A stretch of 64,000 bases of DNA from Ancylobacter radicis. GTDB lineage: Bacteria; Pseudomonadota; Alphaproteobacteria; Rhizobiales; Xanthobacteraceae. Under the pieces are notes generated by a model. The model was not told the origin of the DNA. It saw only the letters and a program-made list of their open reading frames with translations, and made no database searches. The stretch lies in the NCBI RefSeq assembly GCF_018449475.1, contig NZ_JAHCQH010000014.1, forward strand, positions 248,001 through 312,000, written 5' to 3'. The position numbers and the translations under genes were made by a program. Below, piece by piece: positions 8,934 to 18,245 of the stretch. Position 1 is the stretch's first letter. Each line of letters starts with the position of its first letter.

Positions 8934-9707
8934 CTAGTGCGCCCTAGCGAACAGGCGGAAGAAGTTCTGCGTGGTGAGCGTGGCGATCTCATCGACCGAC
9001 AGCCCCCGCGCCTCGGCGAGTATACGGGCCGTCTCGACCACATAGGAAGGCTCGTTGCGCTTTCCGCGCCAGGGATTGGGCGCGAGATAGGGCGCGTCGG
9101 TTTCGACGAGAAGGCGGTCGGCGGGCAGTTCGGCGGCGATCTCCCTCAAGGGCATCCCAGTCTTGAAGGTCAGGATCCCCGAGAAAGATACATAGCCGCC
9201 GAGCGCGACGGCACGATGGGCGAGGTCGGGTCCTGCCGTGAAGCAGTGCAGGACGAAGCCGAAGGCGCCCTTCCCGCTTTCCTCTTCGAGAATGGTCGCC
9301 ACATCCTCATCCGCGCTCCGTGCGTGGATGACCAGCGGCAGGCCGGTGCGGCGCGCGGCCTCGATGTGCAGGCGAAAGCTCGCTGCCTGAGCGTCGCGGG
9401 GCGCGGTGTCGTAATGATAGTCGAGGCCCGCCTCGCCAATGGCGACCACCTTGGGATGGTCCGCCGCGCGCAGCAACTCGTCCAGGGACACATCGGCCTC
9501 TTCGGCCGCATTGTGCGGATGCGTCCCGACCGAACAGAACACGTCCTCGAAACGCTCGGCGATGGCCTGCACCTGCGCCGAGCGGCGGACGCGCGTGCCG
9601 ATCGTCACCATGCGGCCGACTCCGGCGGCGCGGGCGCGCGCCACCACGTCGTCGAGTTCCGCCGCGAAGTCCGGGAAGTCGAGATGGCAGTGGCTGTCGA
9701 CGATCAT
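8934..9707 (-). CDS. tatD: TatD family metal-dependent DNase
   Basis: TIM-barrel metallohydrolase of 257 residues with 3'-5' exonuclease activity in studied members. Metal ligands are visible in order: [35 protein letters not shown] and [21 protein letters not shown]. The start at 9707 ([10 protein letters not shown]) is the conserved one and overlaps the metG stop by four bases (ATGA), so translation is probably coupled. Part of the tmk-holB-metG-tatD run. Confidence 0.93.
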   Translation of the reverse strand: MIVDSHCHLDFPDFAAELDDVVARARAAGVGRMVTIGTRVRRSAQVQAIAERFEDVFCSVGTHPHNAAEEADVSLDELLRAADHPKVVAIGEAGLDYHYDTAPRDAQAASFRLHIEAARRTGLPLVIHARSADEDVATILEEESGKGAFGFVLHCFTAGPDLAHRAVALGGYVSFSGILTFKTGMPLREIAAELPADRLLVETDAPYLAPNPWRGKRNEPSYVVETARILAEARGLSVDEIATLTTQNFFRLFARAH

Positions 9708-11260
9708 GATGCCGTCGGCGCCTCGGGCTCGACATAGCGCGGGAAAACGCCGACTGGCGGAGGGAGAGCGGTTCCACCCACGAGCCGACCGGCCTCGCCC
9801 AGCCGGTCGAATGTCCGCGCCTCGGCCGGCACGGCGAGCAGGTCCAGCAGCTTGGAGGCGCTGGCGGGGATGAAGGGCTGGGCGAGCATCGCCACCTGCC
9901 GTACCACCTCGGCTGTGGTCCACAGAACGGTGCCGAATCGCTCGGGATCGGTCTTGCGCAGTTCCCAGGGCGCCGCACCGGCAAAATAGCGGTTGGCTTC
10001 GGCGACGACCGACCAGATCGCGCCGAGTGCCTGATGGATCTGCTGGATTTCCATCGCCTCGCGCACCTTGGAAGCCATGGCGTCGGCCATGGCCAGGATC
10101 GCGGCATCATCCGGCGCTGGGGTGCCCGATGCCGGCAGCGTGCCGCCGAGGTTTTTGGCGATCATCGACAGCGAACGCTGCGCGAGATTGCCGAGGTCGT
10201 TGGCGAGATCGGCATTGGTGCGCGCGACGATGGCCTCATGGCTGTAGGAGCCGTCCTGCCCGAATGGGATTTCGCGCAGCAGGAAATAGCGCAGCGCGTC
10301 GACGCCATAGGCATTGGCGAGGTCGAACGGGTCGATGACGTTGCCGACCGATTTCGACATCTTCTCCCCGCGATTATGGATGAAGCCGTGCGCGAACACG
10401 GTCTTCGGCGGCTCCAGGCCGGCGGAGAGCAGGAAGGCGGGCCAGTACACCGCGTGGAAGCGGATGATGTCCTTGCCGATAATGTGCAGGTTCGCCGGCC
10501 AGAAGCGCTTGAAGCTCTCGCTCGCCAGGTCGGGATAGCCGACGCCGGTGATGTAGTTGGTCAGCGCGTCGACCCACACATACATCACATGTTCTTCGTC
10601 ACCGGGGACCGGGATGCCCCAGGAGAAGGTCGTGCGGCTGATCGACAGATCCTGCAGGCCGCCCTTGACGAAACTCACCACCTCATTGCGCCGGCTCTCC
10701 GGGCGGATGAAGTCGGGATGGGTCTCGTAATAGGCGAGCAGGCGATCCTGATAGGCCGAGAGGCGGAAGAAATAGCTCTTTTCCTCGGTCCATTCCACGG
10801 GCGTGCCCTGCGGCCCGAGGCGGACGCCATCGGCATTCACCGTGGTCTCTTCCTCGGCGTAGTAGGCCTCGTCGCGCACGGAGTACCAGCCGGAATAGGC
10901 ATCCAGATAGATATCGCCGGCCTCGACCATGCGCTGCCAGATCGCCTGCGAGGAGACGACGTGATCCTGATCCGTGGTGCGGATGAAGCGGTCATATTCG
11001 ACGCCCAGCAGGGCATCCATCTGCTTGAAGCGCGTGGAGTTTTTCGTCGCCCATTCGAGAGGCGTCAGTCCCTGCTTCTCGGCGGTCTGGGCCATCTTCA
11101 GGCCGTGCTCATCCGTGCCGGTGAGGAAGAATACCTCATAGCCGTCGAGCTTCTTGAAGCGCGCCAGGGCATCGGCGGCGATCTTCTCATAGGCGTGGCC
11201 GATATGCGGCACGCCATTGGGATAGTCGATGGCCGTGGTGATGTAGAAGGCAGGTTTCAC
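9704..11260 (-). CDS. metG: Methionyl-tRNA synthetase
   Basis: Class I aminoacyl-tRNA synthetase of 518 residues charging tRNA-Met. The HIGH motif is PHIGHAYEK near residue 18 and KMSKS lies in [13 protein letters not shown] near residue 302. Length fits the short alphaproteobacterial form without the C-terminal dimer domain. The frame is open far upstream, but GTG 11260 ([16 protein letters not shown]) is the conserved start and has AGGAAG six to eight bases before it. Located between holB and tatD. Confidence 0.95.
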   Translation of the reverse strand: MKPAFYITTAIDYPNGVPHIGHAYEKIAADALARFKKLDGYEVFFLTGTDEHGLKMAQTAEKQGLTPLEWATKNSTRFKQMDALLGVEYDRFIRTTDQDHVVSSQAIWQRMVEAGDIYLDAYSGWYSVRDEAYYAEEETTVNADGVRLGPQGTPVEWTEEKSYFFRLSAYQDRLLAYYETHPDFIRPESRRNEVVSFVKGGLQDLSISRTTFSWGIPVPGDEEHVMYVWVDALTNYITGVGYPDLASESFKRFWPANLHIIGKDIIRFHAVYWPAFLLSAGLEPPKTVFAHGFIHNRGEKMSKSVGNVIDPFDLANAYGVDALRYFLLREIPFGQDGSYSHEAIVARTNADLANDLGNLAQRSLSMIAKNLGGTLPASGTPAPDDAAILAMADAMASKVREAMEIQQIHQALGAIWSVVAEANRYFAGAAPWELRKTDPERFGTVLWTTAEVVRQVAMLAQPFIPASASKLLDLLAVPAEARTFDRLGEAGRLVGGTALPPPVGVFPRYVEPEAPTAS

Positions 11261-11297
11261 GCGGTCACTTCCTGCGGCAAAACCGGCTGCGGCGCGC

Positions 11298-12329
11298 TCA
11301 GGGGCGCACGGCCTCGTCGAGCGTCGCGAAAATCCGGAAGACGAGTGTTTTGCGGTCGAGATTATAGGTATCGGCGTCGACCGCGGCGCGGCGAACCTTC
11401 TCCCACACCTCCGGCAGCCGTGCAAGGCGCAGGCTGGGGCGCTGGCGGCGGCCTGTGGCATGATCGGAGATCCAGCCTTCCACCGTACCGACAAAGTTCT
11501 CGAAAGCCCCTCCCCGGTCGCCCTGCAGCCGCTCACCGAGCGCGTGCAGTGCCTTGGGGTCGACGGCGGGGAGGGCATCCAGGAGTTCCGCCGTCGCCTT
11601 GCGCACCGCCAGCCCGTCGCCGGAGAGCAAGGCCAATGCTTCGCGCACGCTTCCACCCGCCGCCATCGCGGCTTCCTCGAAGCGGGATCGATCAAGTTCC
11701 ATGGACTGGCTCAATATCTCAAGGCAGGCGATGACCTCTTCCGTGGGAAGCGAGCGCAGGTGCACCATGCGACAACGCGAGCGGATGGTCGGCAGAAGCC
11801 GTCCGGGCGCGTGGCTCACCAGCAGGAAGAGGGAGCGCGACGGCGGTTCCTCCAGTGTCTTCAGCAGCGCATTGGCGCCCTGCGCGTTCATCTCGTCCAG
11901 CGTATCGACCACGCAGACCCGCCAGCCTCCGAGCGCGGGCGTTGAACCGAAGAAGCTCCTGACCTTTCGCACGGTCTCGGCCGGAATCATCGTCGGCAGC
12001 TTGCCGGCATCGTTCGGCGTGCGCCGCAGGACCAGCAGATCGGGATGCGATAGCGCAGCGACCTGCCGCGCGACAGAATGTGCGGGATCAATCGCTAGCG
12101 CGTGCGCAGGCGCGGCGCCATTGGAGAGCACGAAGCGCGCGACCTGATAGGCGAAGGTTGCCTTGCCGATGCCCTCAGGCCCGCCAATCAGCAGCGCGTG
12201 GGGCAGGCGCCCAGCGTCCCATGCCTCCCGGACCATGGCCTGAGCCTCGATATGACCGACCAGGTTGTGGGTGTCGCGTGGCGTCGGCGCTGTGCCGAAG
12301 CGGTCGGCTTCAAGGACCGCATCGCTCAT
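11298..12329 (-). CDS. holB: DNA polymerase III subunit delta'
   Basis: Clamp-loader subunit delta' of 343 residues. The N-terminal AAA+ module has [21 protein letters not shown] (a P-loop with GIGKA), sensor segment [12 protein letters not shown] and SRCRMVHLR, followed by the C-terminal collar domain. DnaX-type ATP hydrolysis features are partly degenerate, as expected for delta'. It overlaps the end of tmk by four bases and precedes metG by 37 bases. Confidence 0.9.
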   Translation of the reverse strand: MSDAVLEADRFGTAPTPRDTHNLVGHIEAQAMVREAWDAGRLPHALLIGGPEGIGKATFAYQVARFVLSNGAAPAHALAIDPAHSVARQVAALSHPDLLVLRRTPNDAGKLPTMIPAETVRKVRSFFGSTPALGGWRVCVVDTLDEMNAQGANALLKTLEEPPSRSLFLLVSHAPGRLLPTIRSRCRMVHLRSLPTEEVIACLEILSQSMELDRSRFEEAAMAAGGSVREALALLSGDGLAVRKATAELLDALPAVDPKALHALGERLQGDRGGAFENFVGTVEGWISDHATGRRQRPSLRLARLPEVWEKVRRAAVDADTYNLDRKTLVFRIFATLDEAVRP

Positions 12330-13042
12330 GAGGGTGTACTCCGTCGTCGCGGCTTCACAGGGCTTAGTCGCTGCTCGACGACACTCCAGACTGTCTCCGA
12401 CACGCTGCTCGGATCCTCGCGGGCATCGACGACGACGCAGCGTTCGGGCTCTCGCGCGGCAATGGCAAGAAACCCGTCACGCAGCGTGCGATGAAAGGAG
12501 ATGTCTTCGCTTTCGAAGCGATCTGCCCCGGGGCCGGAACGGGCGGCGGCGCGGGCGAGGCCTTGCTCGGCGGGAATGTCCAGAATGAAGGTCAGGTTCG
12601 GCCGCGTCTCACCGACCGTGAGGCGCTCCAGTGACTCGATCAATTCGGCATCGACCCGCCCGCTGGCGCCCTGATAAGCGCGGGTCGAGTCCGCGAAACG
12701 GTCCGAAATAACCCAGGCTCCGCGCGCCAGCGCCGGGCGGATGGTGGCCTCCAGATGATCCGCCCGAGCCGCCGCGAACAACGCGGTCTCCGCCAGCGCG
12801 CCTAGCGGCTTGGCGGCGCCGGCAAGCAGCACATGACGGATGGCCTCGGCCCCCGGCGAACCGCCCGGTTCCCGTGTCACGACCACAGCGATGCCCAACT
12901 GCCTCAGACGATCGGCAAGTCTGTGCACCTGCGTCGACTTGCCGGCGCCCTCCCCGCCTTCAAACGTGATGAAGCATCCGCGCCGGCTTTTTTGAGACCG
13001 CGATGGTGGCGTGTCAGGTGCGTCGGGTGAGCGCATCGGCAT
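12326..13042 (-). CDS. tmk: Thymidylate kinase
   Basis: dTMP kinase of 238 residues, supplying dTDP for DNA synthesis. The P-loop is FEGGEGAGKST near residue 28, the DRX motif is ISDRFADSTRAYQGA and the lid has arginine-rich ARSGPGADRFE. The N-terminus carries about 20 extra residues rich in Ser/Arg/Pro; initiation at the second Met (MRSPDA) is also possible. It starts one base from the end of dacC and overlaps holB. Confidence 0.94.
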   Translation of the reverse strand: MPMRSPDAPDTPPSRSQKSRRGCFITFEGGEGAGKSTQVHRLADRLRQLGIAVVVTREPGGSPGAEAIRHVLLAGAAKPLGALAETALFAAARADHLEATIRPALARGAWVISDRFADSTRAYQGASGRVDAELIESLERLTVGETRPNLTFILDIPAEQGLARAAARSGPGADRFESEDISFHRTLRDGFLAIAAREPERCVVVDAREDPSSVSETVWSVVEQRLSPVKPRRRSTPS

Positions 13043-13043
13043 G

Positions 13044-14279
13044 TCAGCTGGTCAGCTTTACCTTGCGCATGACTTCCTCATAGCCCTGCCGCAACAACCC
13101 GACTACGAGTTCATAGGCGCCGTCGAGCGCGCGCCGCCACAAGGGCCCGGCCTCCACGCTGTCGGCGGCATAAAGCGGTACCTCAAGCGCAATCTGATCG
13201 CCGCGCGAGACCTCCAGCCGGGCGATCTGCGCCCCTTTCTCCACCGGGGCGGGGATTGGCCCTTCGTAACGGATTCGCGCGGCAATGCGCTCGTCGCCGT
13301 TGCGCGGCACCAGCACCTTGATCGCGCCGCTTCCGACCAGCGGCACGGCGCCCTGTACGCCGCCATAGAGGGTCGCCTCGCCGACGCTGTCTCCCTGACC
13401 GAACAGCAGCCGGGACTCGAAGGATCGGAAACCCCACTCCAGCAGCTTTCTCGCGTCTTCCGCCCTCTCCTTTTCGGTCTTGGCGCCCATGATGACGACG
13501 ATCAGGCGCTGCCCGTCCTGGGTGGCGGATCCAACGAGATTGAAGCCGGATTCTTTCAGATAGCCCGTCATGAAACCGTCCGCGCCGAGGCTCATGCCCA
13601 GCAGCGGATTGCGATTGTTCTGGCGAATCTTGCTCCAGGTGAAGTCCGGCTCGCTGTAGATTCGATACAGGTCCGGGTACTCGCGGATGATATGGGCCGC
13701 CAGACGTGCCAGGTCGCGGGCGGTCGTCTTCTGATCGGGGTCGGAAAGGCCATTCGCGTTGTGGAAGCTCGAAGAGGTGAGCCCGAGGCGCTTGGCTTCT
13801 TCGTTCATCCGCACCGAAAAGGCGAGTTCATTGCCCGCGATACCTTCCGCGAGAATGATCGCCGCGTCGTTGCCGGAGGGAATGATGGCGCCCCGCATCA
13901 GGTCGCTCACCTTGATCGAGCTGTTCAAGGCCGCGAACATGGTCGCCCCGCCGGACGGAGCGCCACCGCGGCGCCAGGCATACTCGCTGACCTTGATTTC
14001 CTTGTCGGGCGAGAGTCGCCCCTCGGCCACCTCCCGGAAGACGACCGCCATGGTCATGAGCTTGGCAAGGCTTGCCGGATAATTCTGCGTGTCCGCGGCA
14101 CGCTCATAGAGCACGGTGCCGCTGTCGAAATCGACGAGGATGGCCTGCGGGGAAGCAATCGTCGGCGCCTGTTGGGCGATTGCGGGGCTGAACAGCGCGA
14201 ACAGGAGCCCGCACATCAGAAGGCCGCGCAGCGGGGTGAGGAAACCGATCCTTGGGCGCATCTTTAGTGCGGGTGCCAT
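13044..14279 (-). CDS. dacC: D-alanyl-D-alanine carboxypeptidase-type penicillin-binding protein with altered KTG box
   Basis: Secreted PBP5/6-type serine peptidase of 411 residues that trims peptidoglycan pentapeptides. A signal peptide is present (LLMCGLLFALFSPAIAQQ). The SxxK motif is ASLAKLM near residue 70, SxN is PSGNDAA, and a C-terminal beta-rich domain plus amphipathic end (LLRQGYEEVMRKVKL) would anchor it to the membrane. Where the KTG box is expected the sequence is ADGFMTGYLKESG, so Lys is replaced by Met (codon at 13569-13571). ATG 14279 is preceded by GGAGAGGAACG. Activity may be reduced or altered. Confidence 0.88.
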   Translation of the reverse strand: MAPALKMRPRIGFLTPLRGLLMCGLLFALFSPAIAQQAPTIASPQAILVDFDSGTVLYERAADTQNYPASLAKLMTMAVVFREVAEGRLSPDKEIKVSEYAWRRGGAPSGGATMFAALNSSIKVSDLMRGAIIPSGNDAAIILAEGIAGNELAFSVRMNEEAKRLGLTSSSFHNANGLSDPDQKTTARDLARLAAHIIREYPDLYRIYSEPDFTWSKIRQNNRNPLLGMSLGADGFMTGYLKESGFNLVGSATQDGQRLIVVIMGAKTEKERAEDARKLLEWGFRSFESRLLFGQGDSVGEATLYGGVQGAVPLVGSGAIKVLVPRNGDERIAARIRYEGPIPAPVEKGAQIARLEVSRGDQIALEVPLYAADSVEAGPLWRRALDGAYELVVGLLRQGYEEVMRKVKLTS

Positions 14280-14356
14280 GCTCGTTCCTCTCCCATGTTG
14301 GGCAGAGTTAGCAGCCAGCGGCACGTCCAGCAATGCAGGTAGCGCTTCCTCTGGCC

Positions 14357-15454
14357 TCAGTAGAGACCGCGACCCGTTCCAACCGGCGTTGTGACGCCGG
14401 AGGCTGCATAGCCCATTGCCGGCTGGGCGCCGACAATCCAGCCCGTCGGCGCCTGATCCGCCTCGGCAACCAGAGGATCGATGGCGGGTGCCGTCCGGAC
14501 GGGAGCAGTACGAACCGGCGCCGGCTGGGCGGCGGCTACCTGAACATGGCGCGGTGCCGGAGGCGCGGCAAAGGTCGGCGCCGCGCGGCTCGGTGCCGTC
14601 TGCGCGGCGACAAGGCCCGCGCGCGGTTGCGGCTTGCTGGCGACGCGCACCGGCGCAATCACGGGTGCTTCCTCAAGAGCTTCCGCAACCTGCTGGTCGG
14701 GGGCGTCGCCGAGATCGAACGGACGTGCCGGCGGGAGCGGCACATTCGCCGCGACCGTGGCCGAGCCCATGCGCATCGGTACCGGAGCCGCCGAAGCGAG
14801 CATCACGTTGGGAGCGGGAGCCGAACCATTCTGGCGCAACGTCGCGGCGAGTTGGATGTCGTCGGATCCCTCAAGAGGAGCGCGGCCGACATATTCGACC
14901 TTCACGCGTGCGGTACCGCGGCTCTTGAAGCCGAGAAGATCAGCCGCACGCTGTGAGACGTCGATCACACGATTGCCATGATAGGGGCCGCGGTCGTTCA
15001 CGCGGACCACCATCGACCGGCCATTGTCCTTGTTGGTGATGCGGACATAGGACGGCATGGGCAGCGTGGGATGCGCGGCCGCGATCGAATGCATGTCGAA
15101 CACTTCGCCATTGGCCGTCAGCCGGCCATGGAAGTCGTCGCCATACCAGGAAGCCAGACCTTCGGCGTTGTAGCTCGCGGGTTCCTGCGGAACATAGGTC
15201 TTGCCGGCAACGACATAGGGCTTGCCGACGCGATAGGCGCCGCCACCCTTCGGCACCGGCTGGCCCATCGCGACCACGCGCGGGCTGGCGGAGACCCCGT
15301 ATTTCGGATCGATCTTGCTGGAGAGCTTCTGTGAGCCACTGCAATTGGCGACGAGGAGGCCGACGCCGCACAGGGCGACAATCCGACCGATACCGGCGAC
15401 ACGCAGGCGCACCGAATTTTCGGTTGCGCGCGTAAGAGCTGGATTCGTCCCCAT
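14357..15454 (-). CDS. rlpA: RlpA-like septal lytic transglycosylase lipoprotein
   Basis: Lipoprotein of 365 residues with lipobox VANC (Cys38) and a double-psi beta-barrel RlpA domain around residues 85-190: GLASWYGDDFHGRLTANGE, AAAHPTLPMPSYVRITN and VVRVNDRGPYHGNRVIDVS. These include the conserved Asp/His features of denuded-glycan transglycosylases. The C-terminal third is Ala/Pro/Val-rich and I see no clear SPOR domain, unlike many relatives. It precedes dacC on the same strand, a common pair in Rhizobiales. Confidence 0.88.
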   Translation of the reverse strand: MGTNPALTRATENSVRLRVAGIGRIVALCGVGLLVANCSGSQKLSSKIDPKYGVSASPRVVAMGQPVPKGGGAYRVGKPYVVAGKTYVPQEPASYNAEGLASWYGDDFHGRLTANGEVFDMHSIAAAHPTLPMPSYVRITNKDNGRSMVVRVNDRGPYHGNRVIDVSQRAADLLGFKSRGTARVKVEYVGRAPLEGSDDIQLAATLRQNGSAPAPNVMLASAAPVPMRMGSATVAANVPLPPARPFDLGDAPDQQVAEALEEAPVIAPVRVASKPQPRAGLVAAQTAPSRAAPTFAAPPAPRHVQVAAAQPAPVRTAPVRTAPAIDPLVAEADQAPTGWIVGAQPAMGYAASGVTTPVGTGRGLY

Positions 15455-15686
15455 TCACCCCGACCGCTTTGTGAGCGCCCTACCCTCGTCGCACCGAAAT
15501 GATGCAGCAAAGGGCGACCGCACCTCACCCGAGTTCGCCGGCAGTCTAGCCGTCGATCCCATATCTGTCTGCCAAGAGGCGTTTGGACTGAGGCGAAAAT
15601 GGGGCGCACATTACATTATGGTAAAGGAAGGGTAAGCGTCGCGATTCCAATACCTTGTGCCTTGACAGGCGGCGTCGGCGTCCTGC

Positions 15687-17042
15687 CTAGCCACGCAGCG
15701 CCGCCGCGGGCGATTGGCGATAGGCAAACAGCGCGGGCAGCGCCGAGGCGAGAGCTGTCAGTGCCAGCAGCGCGCCGAGGCGGGCCAGATCGGCGGCGGT
15801 GAACCCGACCGGCATCATCATGCCACTGGCCTCGGTGACGACTATCGACAGCAGCCGAGCCCCCGCATAGCCGAGCGCGAAGCCGGCAACCAGACCGGAG
15901 CCGGCGATCAGCAGCACTTCGCCCCACACGATGGCGAACACCGCCGGGCGTGGGGCGCCAAGCGCGCGCAGCGCCCCGATCTGCCGGCGCCGCTGCACGA
16001 CATGGACGCTGACGACAAGGAGGATGGCGAAGCCGACCAGAGCCTGCGCGCCACCCGCGATCAGCGTAAGGATGAGCCGCACATCGCCAAGGGTGGAATA
16101 GAGACGGGTGAGCACTTCGCCAGGAAACACAGCGACTGTGTGATCGCTGCGATATTGCTGCCGGAGCTTGTAGGCATCGGCAATGCTGCGCGGCTTGACC
16201 ACGATTGCGGGGACGCCGGGGGCATGTGGATCCGCCACCGTCTGGTCGGAGAGCGGGGTGTCGAGGACGCTGCCCGACTGATCCGGGCGAGTGGTTCCGG
16301 GCAGAAACGGGTTGCCGGGCGGTGAACTGGCGCCGGCAGCCGGAACCGCGTGATCCGCACTTTGATCGTGATCATGGTCGGCATCGTGACCGTCTTGCGC
16401 GTGAGCATCCTCTTCACCAGCGGCCCGGTCGTGTCCCCCATGATCGTGATCATGCGCCAGCCAGACGGTCTCGATCGGCACGAGCACTGCGCGATCCCAC
16501 GGGGTGCCGGTCGCGGCAAGGCGGCCCACGACCTCGTAGGTGATCTCGGTGTGGACACCGGTGGGTTCGCCAACGCGGCCATGCTGGGGATGGAAATGAT
16601 CGCCGATCCGCAGGTCCGTGGCGGCGCCAATGACGGCCTCGCCCAACCGGGCAAAACCCCGCCCCTGCCCCATCGAGGCAATGCCGCCAACGAGAGCCGG
16701 GGTGGTGCCGACAATCGGATAGTTTTCGACAAAATCACCGAAGCCGACAGGCGCCGCCCAGGCAACGCGGGGATCGGCAATGAGGCCAGCGAGAACCGAA
16801 CCCGGCATCAGCGGCAGGGGCGCGGGCTGCAGAAATACCGAAGAAAGCACAAGCTGCGTTTCGCTTCCGGGAGCGCCGACCACCAGATCGAAGGCGTTGG
16901 CGGAGCGGGCGCTGCCCAGCCGCAGTGCCCGCTCTTGCAGGGTGACGAGCACGCCGAGGGCTGTCGCCAATGCGACGATCAGCATGATGGCGAGAGCGCC
17001 GATCCAGTGACGGCGCAGATCGGCGGCGATGAAACGCAGCAT
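15687..17042 (-). CDS. FtsX-like ABC transporter permease with histidine-rich insert
   Basis: MacB/FtsX-type permease of 451 residues. One helix is N-terminal (residues 14-34), followed by a large periplasmic domain, then three helices near 335-445 (GGAQALVGFAILLVVSVHVV, VFAIVWGEVLLIAGSGLVAG, LARLGALLALTALASALPAL). Residues 197-231 of the periplasmic domain hold nine histidines mixed with aspartates (coded at 16350-16454), a likely metal-binding insert. It forms an operon with the ATPase four bases upstream and a DUF3299-type protein. The composition resembles Zrg-type zinc systems of gamma-proteobacteria. That function is inferred, not shown. Confidence 0.8.
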   Translation of the reverse strand: MLRFIAADLRRHWIGALAIMLIVALATALGVLVTLQERALRLGSARSANAFDLVVGAPGSETQLVLSSVFLQPAPLPLMPGSVLAGLIADPRVAWAAPVGFGDFVENYPIVGTTPALVGGIASMGQGRGFARLGEAVIGAATDLRIGDHFHPQHGRVGEPTGVHTEITYEVVGRLAATGTPWDRAVLVPIETVWLAHDHDHGGHDRAAGEEDAHAQDGHDADHDHDQSADHAVPAAGASSPPGNPFLPGTTRPDQSGSVLDTPLSDQTVADPHAPGVPAIVVKPRSIADAYKLRQQYRSDHTVAVFPGEVLTRLYSTLGDVRLILTLIAGGAQALVGFAILLVVSVHVVQRRRQIGALRALGAPRPAVFAIVWGEVLLIAGSGLVAGFALGYAGARLLSIVVTEASGMMMPVGFTAADLARLGALLALTALASALPALFAYRQSPAAALRG

Positions 17043-17046
17043 CGTC

Positions 17047-17727
17047 CTAGTCCTTCAGCCGCCCGGACTCGAGGCGCAGCAACCGGTGGAGGCGCGGCAC
17101 GAGGTGAGGATCGTGAGTGGCGACAATCAGCGTCGCGCCGGCCTCGTGGGTGAGTTCGAGAAGAAGGGCGGCCACGCTCTCCCCCGCGTCCGCATCCAGG
17201 CTCGCAGTCGGCTCGTCGGCGACGATCACGCCCGGCCGTGCGGCCAGCGCGCGCGCCACCGCCACGCGCTGCATCTGCCCGCGCGACATCGTCTCGACGG
17301 GCTGATCGAGCCTGTCGATGCCGACGCGGCGCAGCAGGCGCTCGGCCTCGGGTTTGGCACCATCAGTCAATCGAAAATGGGCGAGGCGCTGCGGCAGCAG
17401 GACATTTTCAAGCGCCGAAAGGCCGGGAAACAGGTGAAATTCCTGCATCACCAACCCGATATGGCGCGCCCGCCAGCGGTCGCGCGCGCCCTGCGACAGG
17501 CGGGTGATGTCCGTGCCCGACCAGTCCACGGATCCCCGTTGCGGCACTTCCAGCCCGGTCAGAATGTTGATCAGGCTGGTTTTGCCGCATCCCGAAGGAC
17601 CAACCAGGGCAACCGTTTCGCCTGGGGCGATGGTCAAGGACGCAAGGGCGAGCGCGGGCTGCTCGAGGCCGGGAAAGCGGAGCTCGACGTCTGCGAGTAC
17701 CAGCGCGGGAACCGCCTCAGATGGCAT
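17047..17727 (-). CDS. ABC transporter ATP-binding protein (LolD/MacB type)
   Basis: ATPase of 226 residues with Walker [11 protein letters not shown], signature [15 protein letters not shown], Walker [13 protein letters not shown] and switch histidine IVATHD. The Q-loop region [20 protein letters not shown] is typical of the LolD/MacB/FtsE family that pairs with FtsX-like permeases. Its stop is five bases before the permease start, and its own start overlaps the end of the upstream gene by 11 bases, so the three form a unit. Confidence 0.88.
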   Translation of the reverse strand: MPSEAVPALVLADVELRFPGLEQPALALASLTIAPGETVALVGPSGCGKTSLINILTGLEVPQRGSVDWSGTDITRLSQGARDRWRARHIGLVMQEFHLFPGLSALENVLLPQRLAHFRLTDGAKPEAERLLRRVGIDRLDQPVETMSRGQMQRVAVARALAARPGVIVADEPTASLDADAGESVAALLLELTHEAGATLIVATHDPHLVPRLHRLLRLESGRLKD

Positions 17728-18175
17728 GGAAATCAGCGCCTACAATGCGCAGAAGGCTGACGAAGCCGGTCGCTGGATCGGTCCACGAACCGACCTCGAG
17801 CGTGCCGCGGACCTCGATGAGCGCGTTGGCCTGTTCAAAGGTTTGGGCGGAACGAAGCCGCACCACGACGATGTTGTCCGGCCAGTCCGCGTCCGAGGAG
17901 CAGAACGGGCAGATCGACATCGGGATTTCCGTGAGCACGAAGAAATCGGCTTCGGCCTTGAGCGGAGGGGCCATATAGCCGCGCATCCTCACATCCTTGC
18001 CGGCGAGTGCCTTCACCTTGTCGGAGAAGGAGAGGCCAAGCACGCTGACCTTGCCGTACAGCTCATCGAAATCGAGGCTGGCGGAAGACGCGGCCCGTGC
18101 CGGAGTGCTGACGGCACCGATCGCCGTTCCTAGAAGGCCGAGCACTGTGCGGCGGTTGAACGGCAGGTCGGACAT
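17717..18175 (-). CDS. Tat-exported DUF3299-like periplasmic protein
   Basis: Protein of 152 residues with a twin-arginine leader (NRRTVLGLLGTAIGAVSTPARA). The mature part contains VRMRGYMAPPLKAEADFFVLT and a CPFC motif in MSICPFCSSDADWPD, then IEVRGTLEVGSW. This is the pattern of DUF3299-type proteins found beside FtsX-like ABC transporters and histidine-rich zinc-binding proteins. The paired cysteines could bind metal or be redox active. First gene of the transporter operon. Family recognition is from memory of motifs. Confidence 0.65.
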   Translation of the reverse strand: MSDLPFNRRTVLGLLGTAIGAVSTPARAASSASLDFDELYGKVSVLGLSFSDKVKALAGKDVRMRGYMAPPLKAEADFFVLTEIPMSICPFCSSDADWPDNIVVVRLRSAQTFEQANALIEVRGTLEVGSWTDPATGFVSLLRIVGADFHAI

Positions 18176-18203
18176 GAGGAACTCCTCGCAGGCTTTTCCG
18201 GCC

Positions 18204-18219
18204 CGGCGCGTACGCCGGA
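18204..18219. repeat. Short GC-rich hairpin upstream of the transporter operon
   Basis: CCGGCG-CGTA-CGCCGG is a perfect six-base-arm palindrome in the 70-base gap between the end of the phosphatase gene and the DUF3299-type gene. No T-tract follows in the minus direction, so termination is uncertain. Confidence 0.3.
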
Positions 18220-18245
18220 CCGGAGCTTGACGGTAGCGGATCGGC

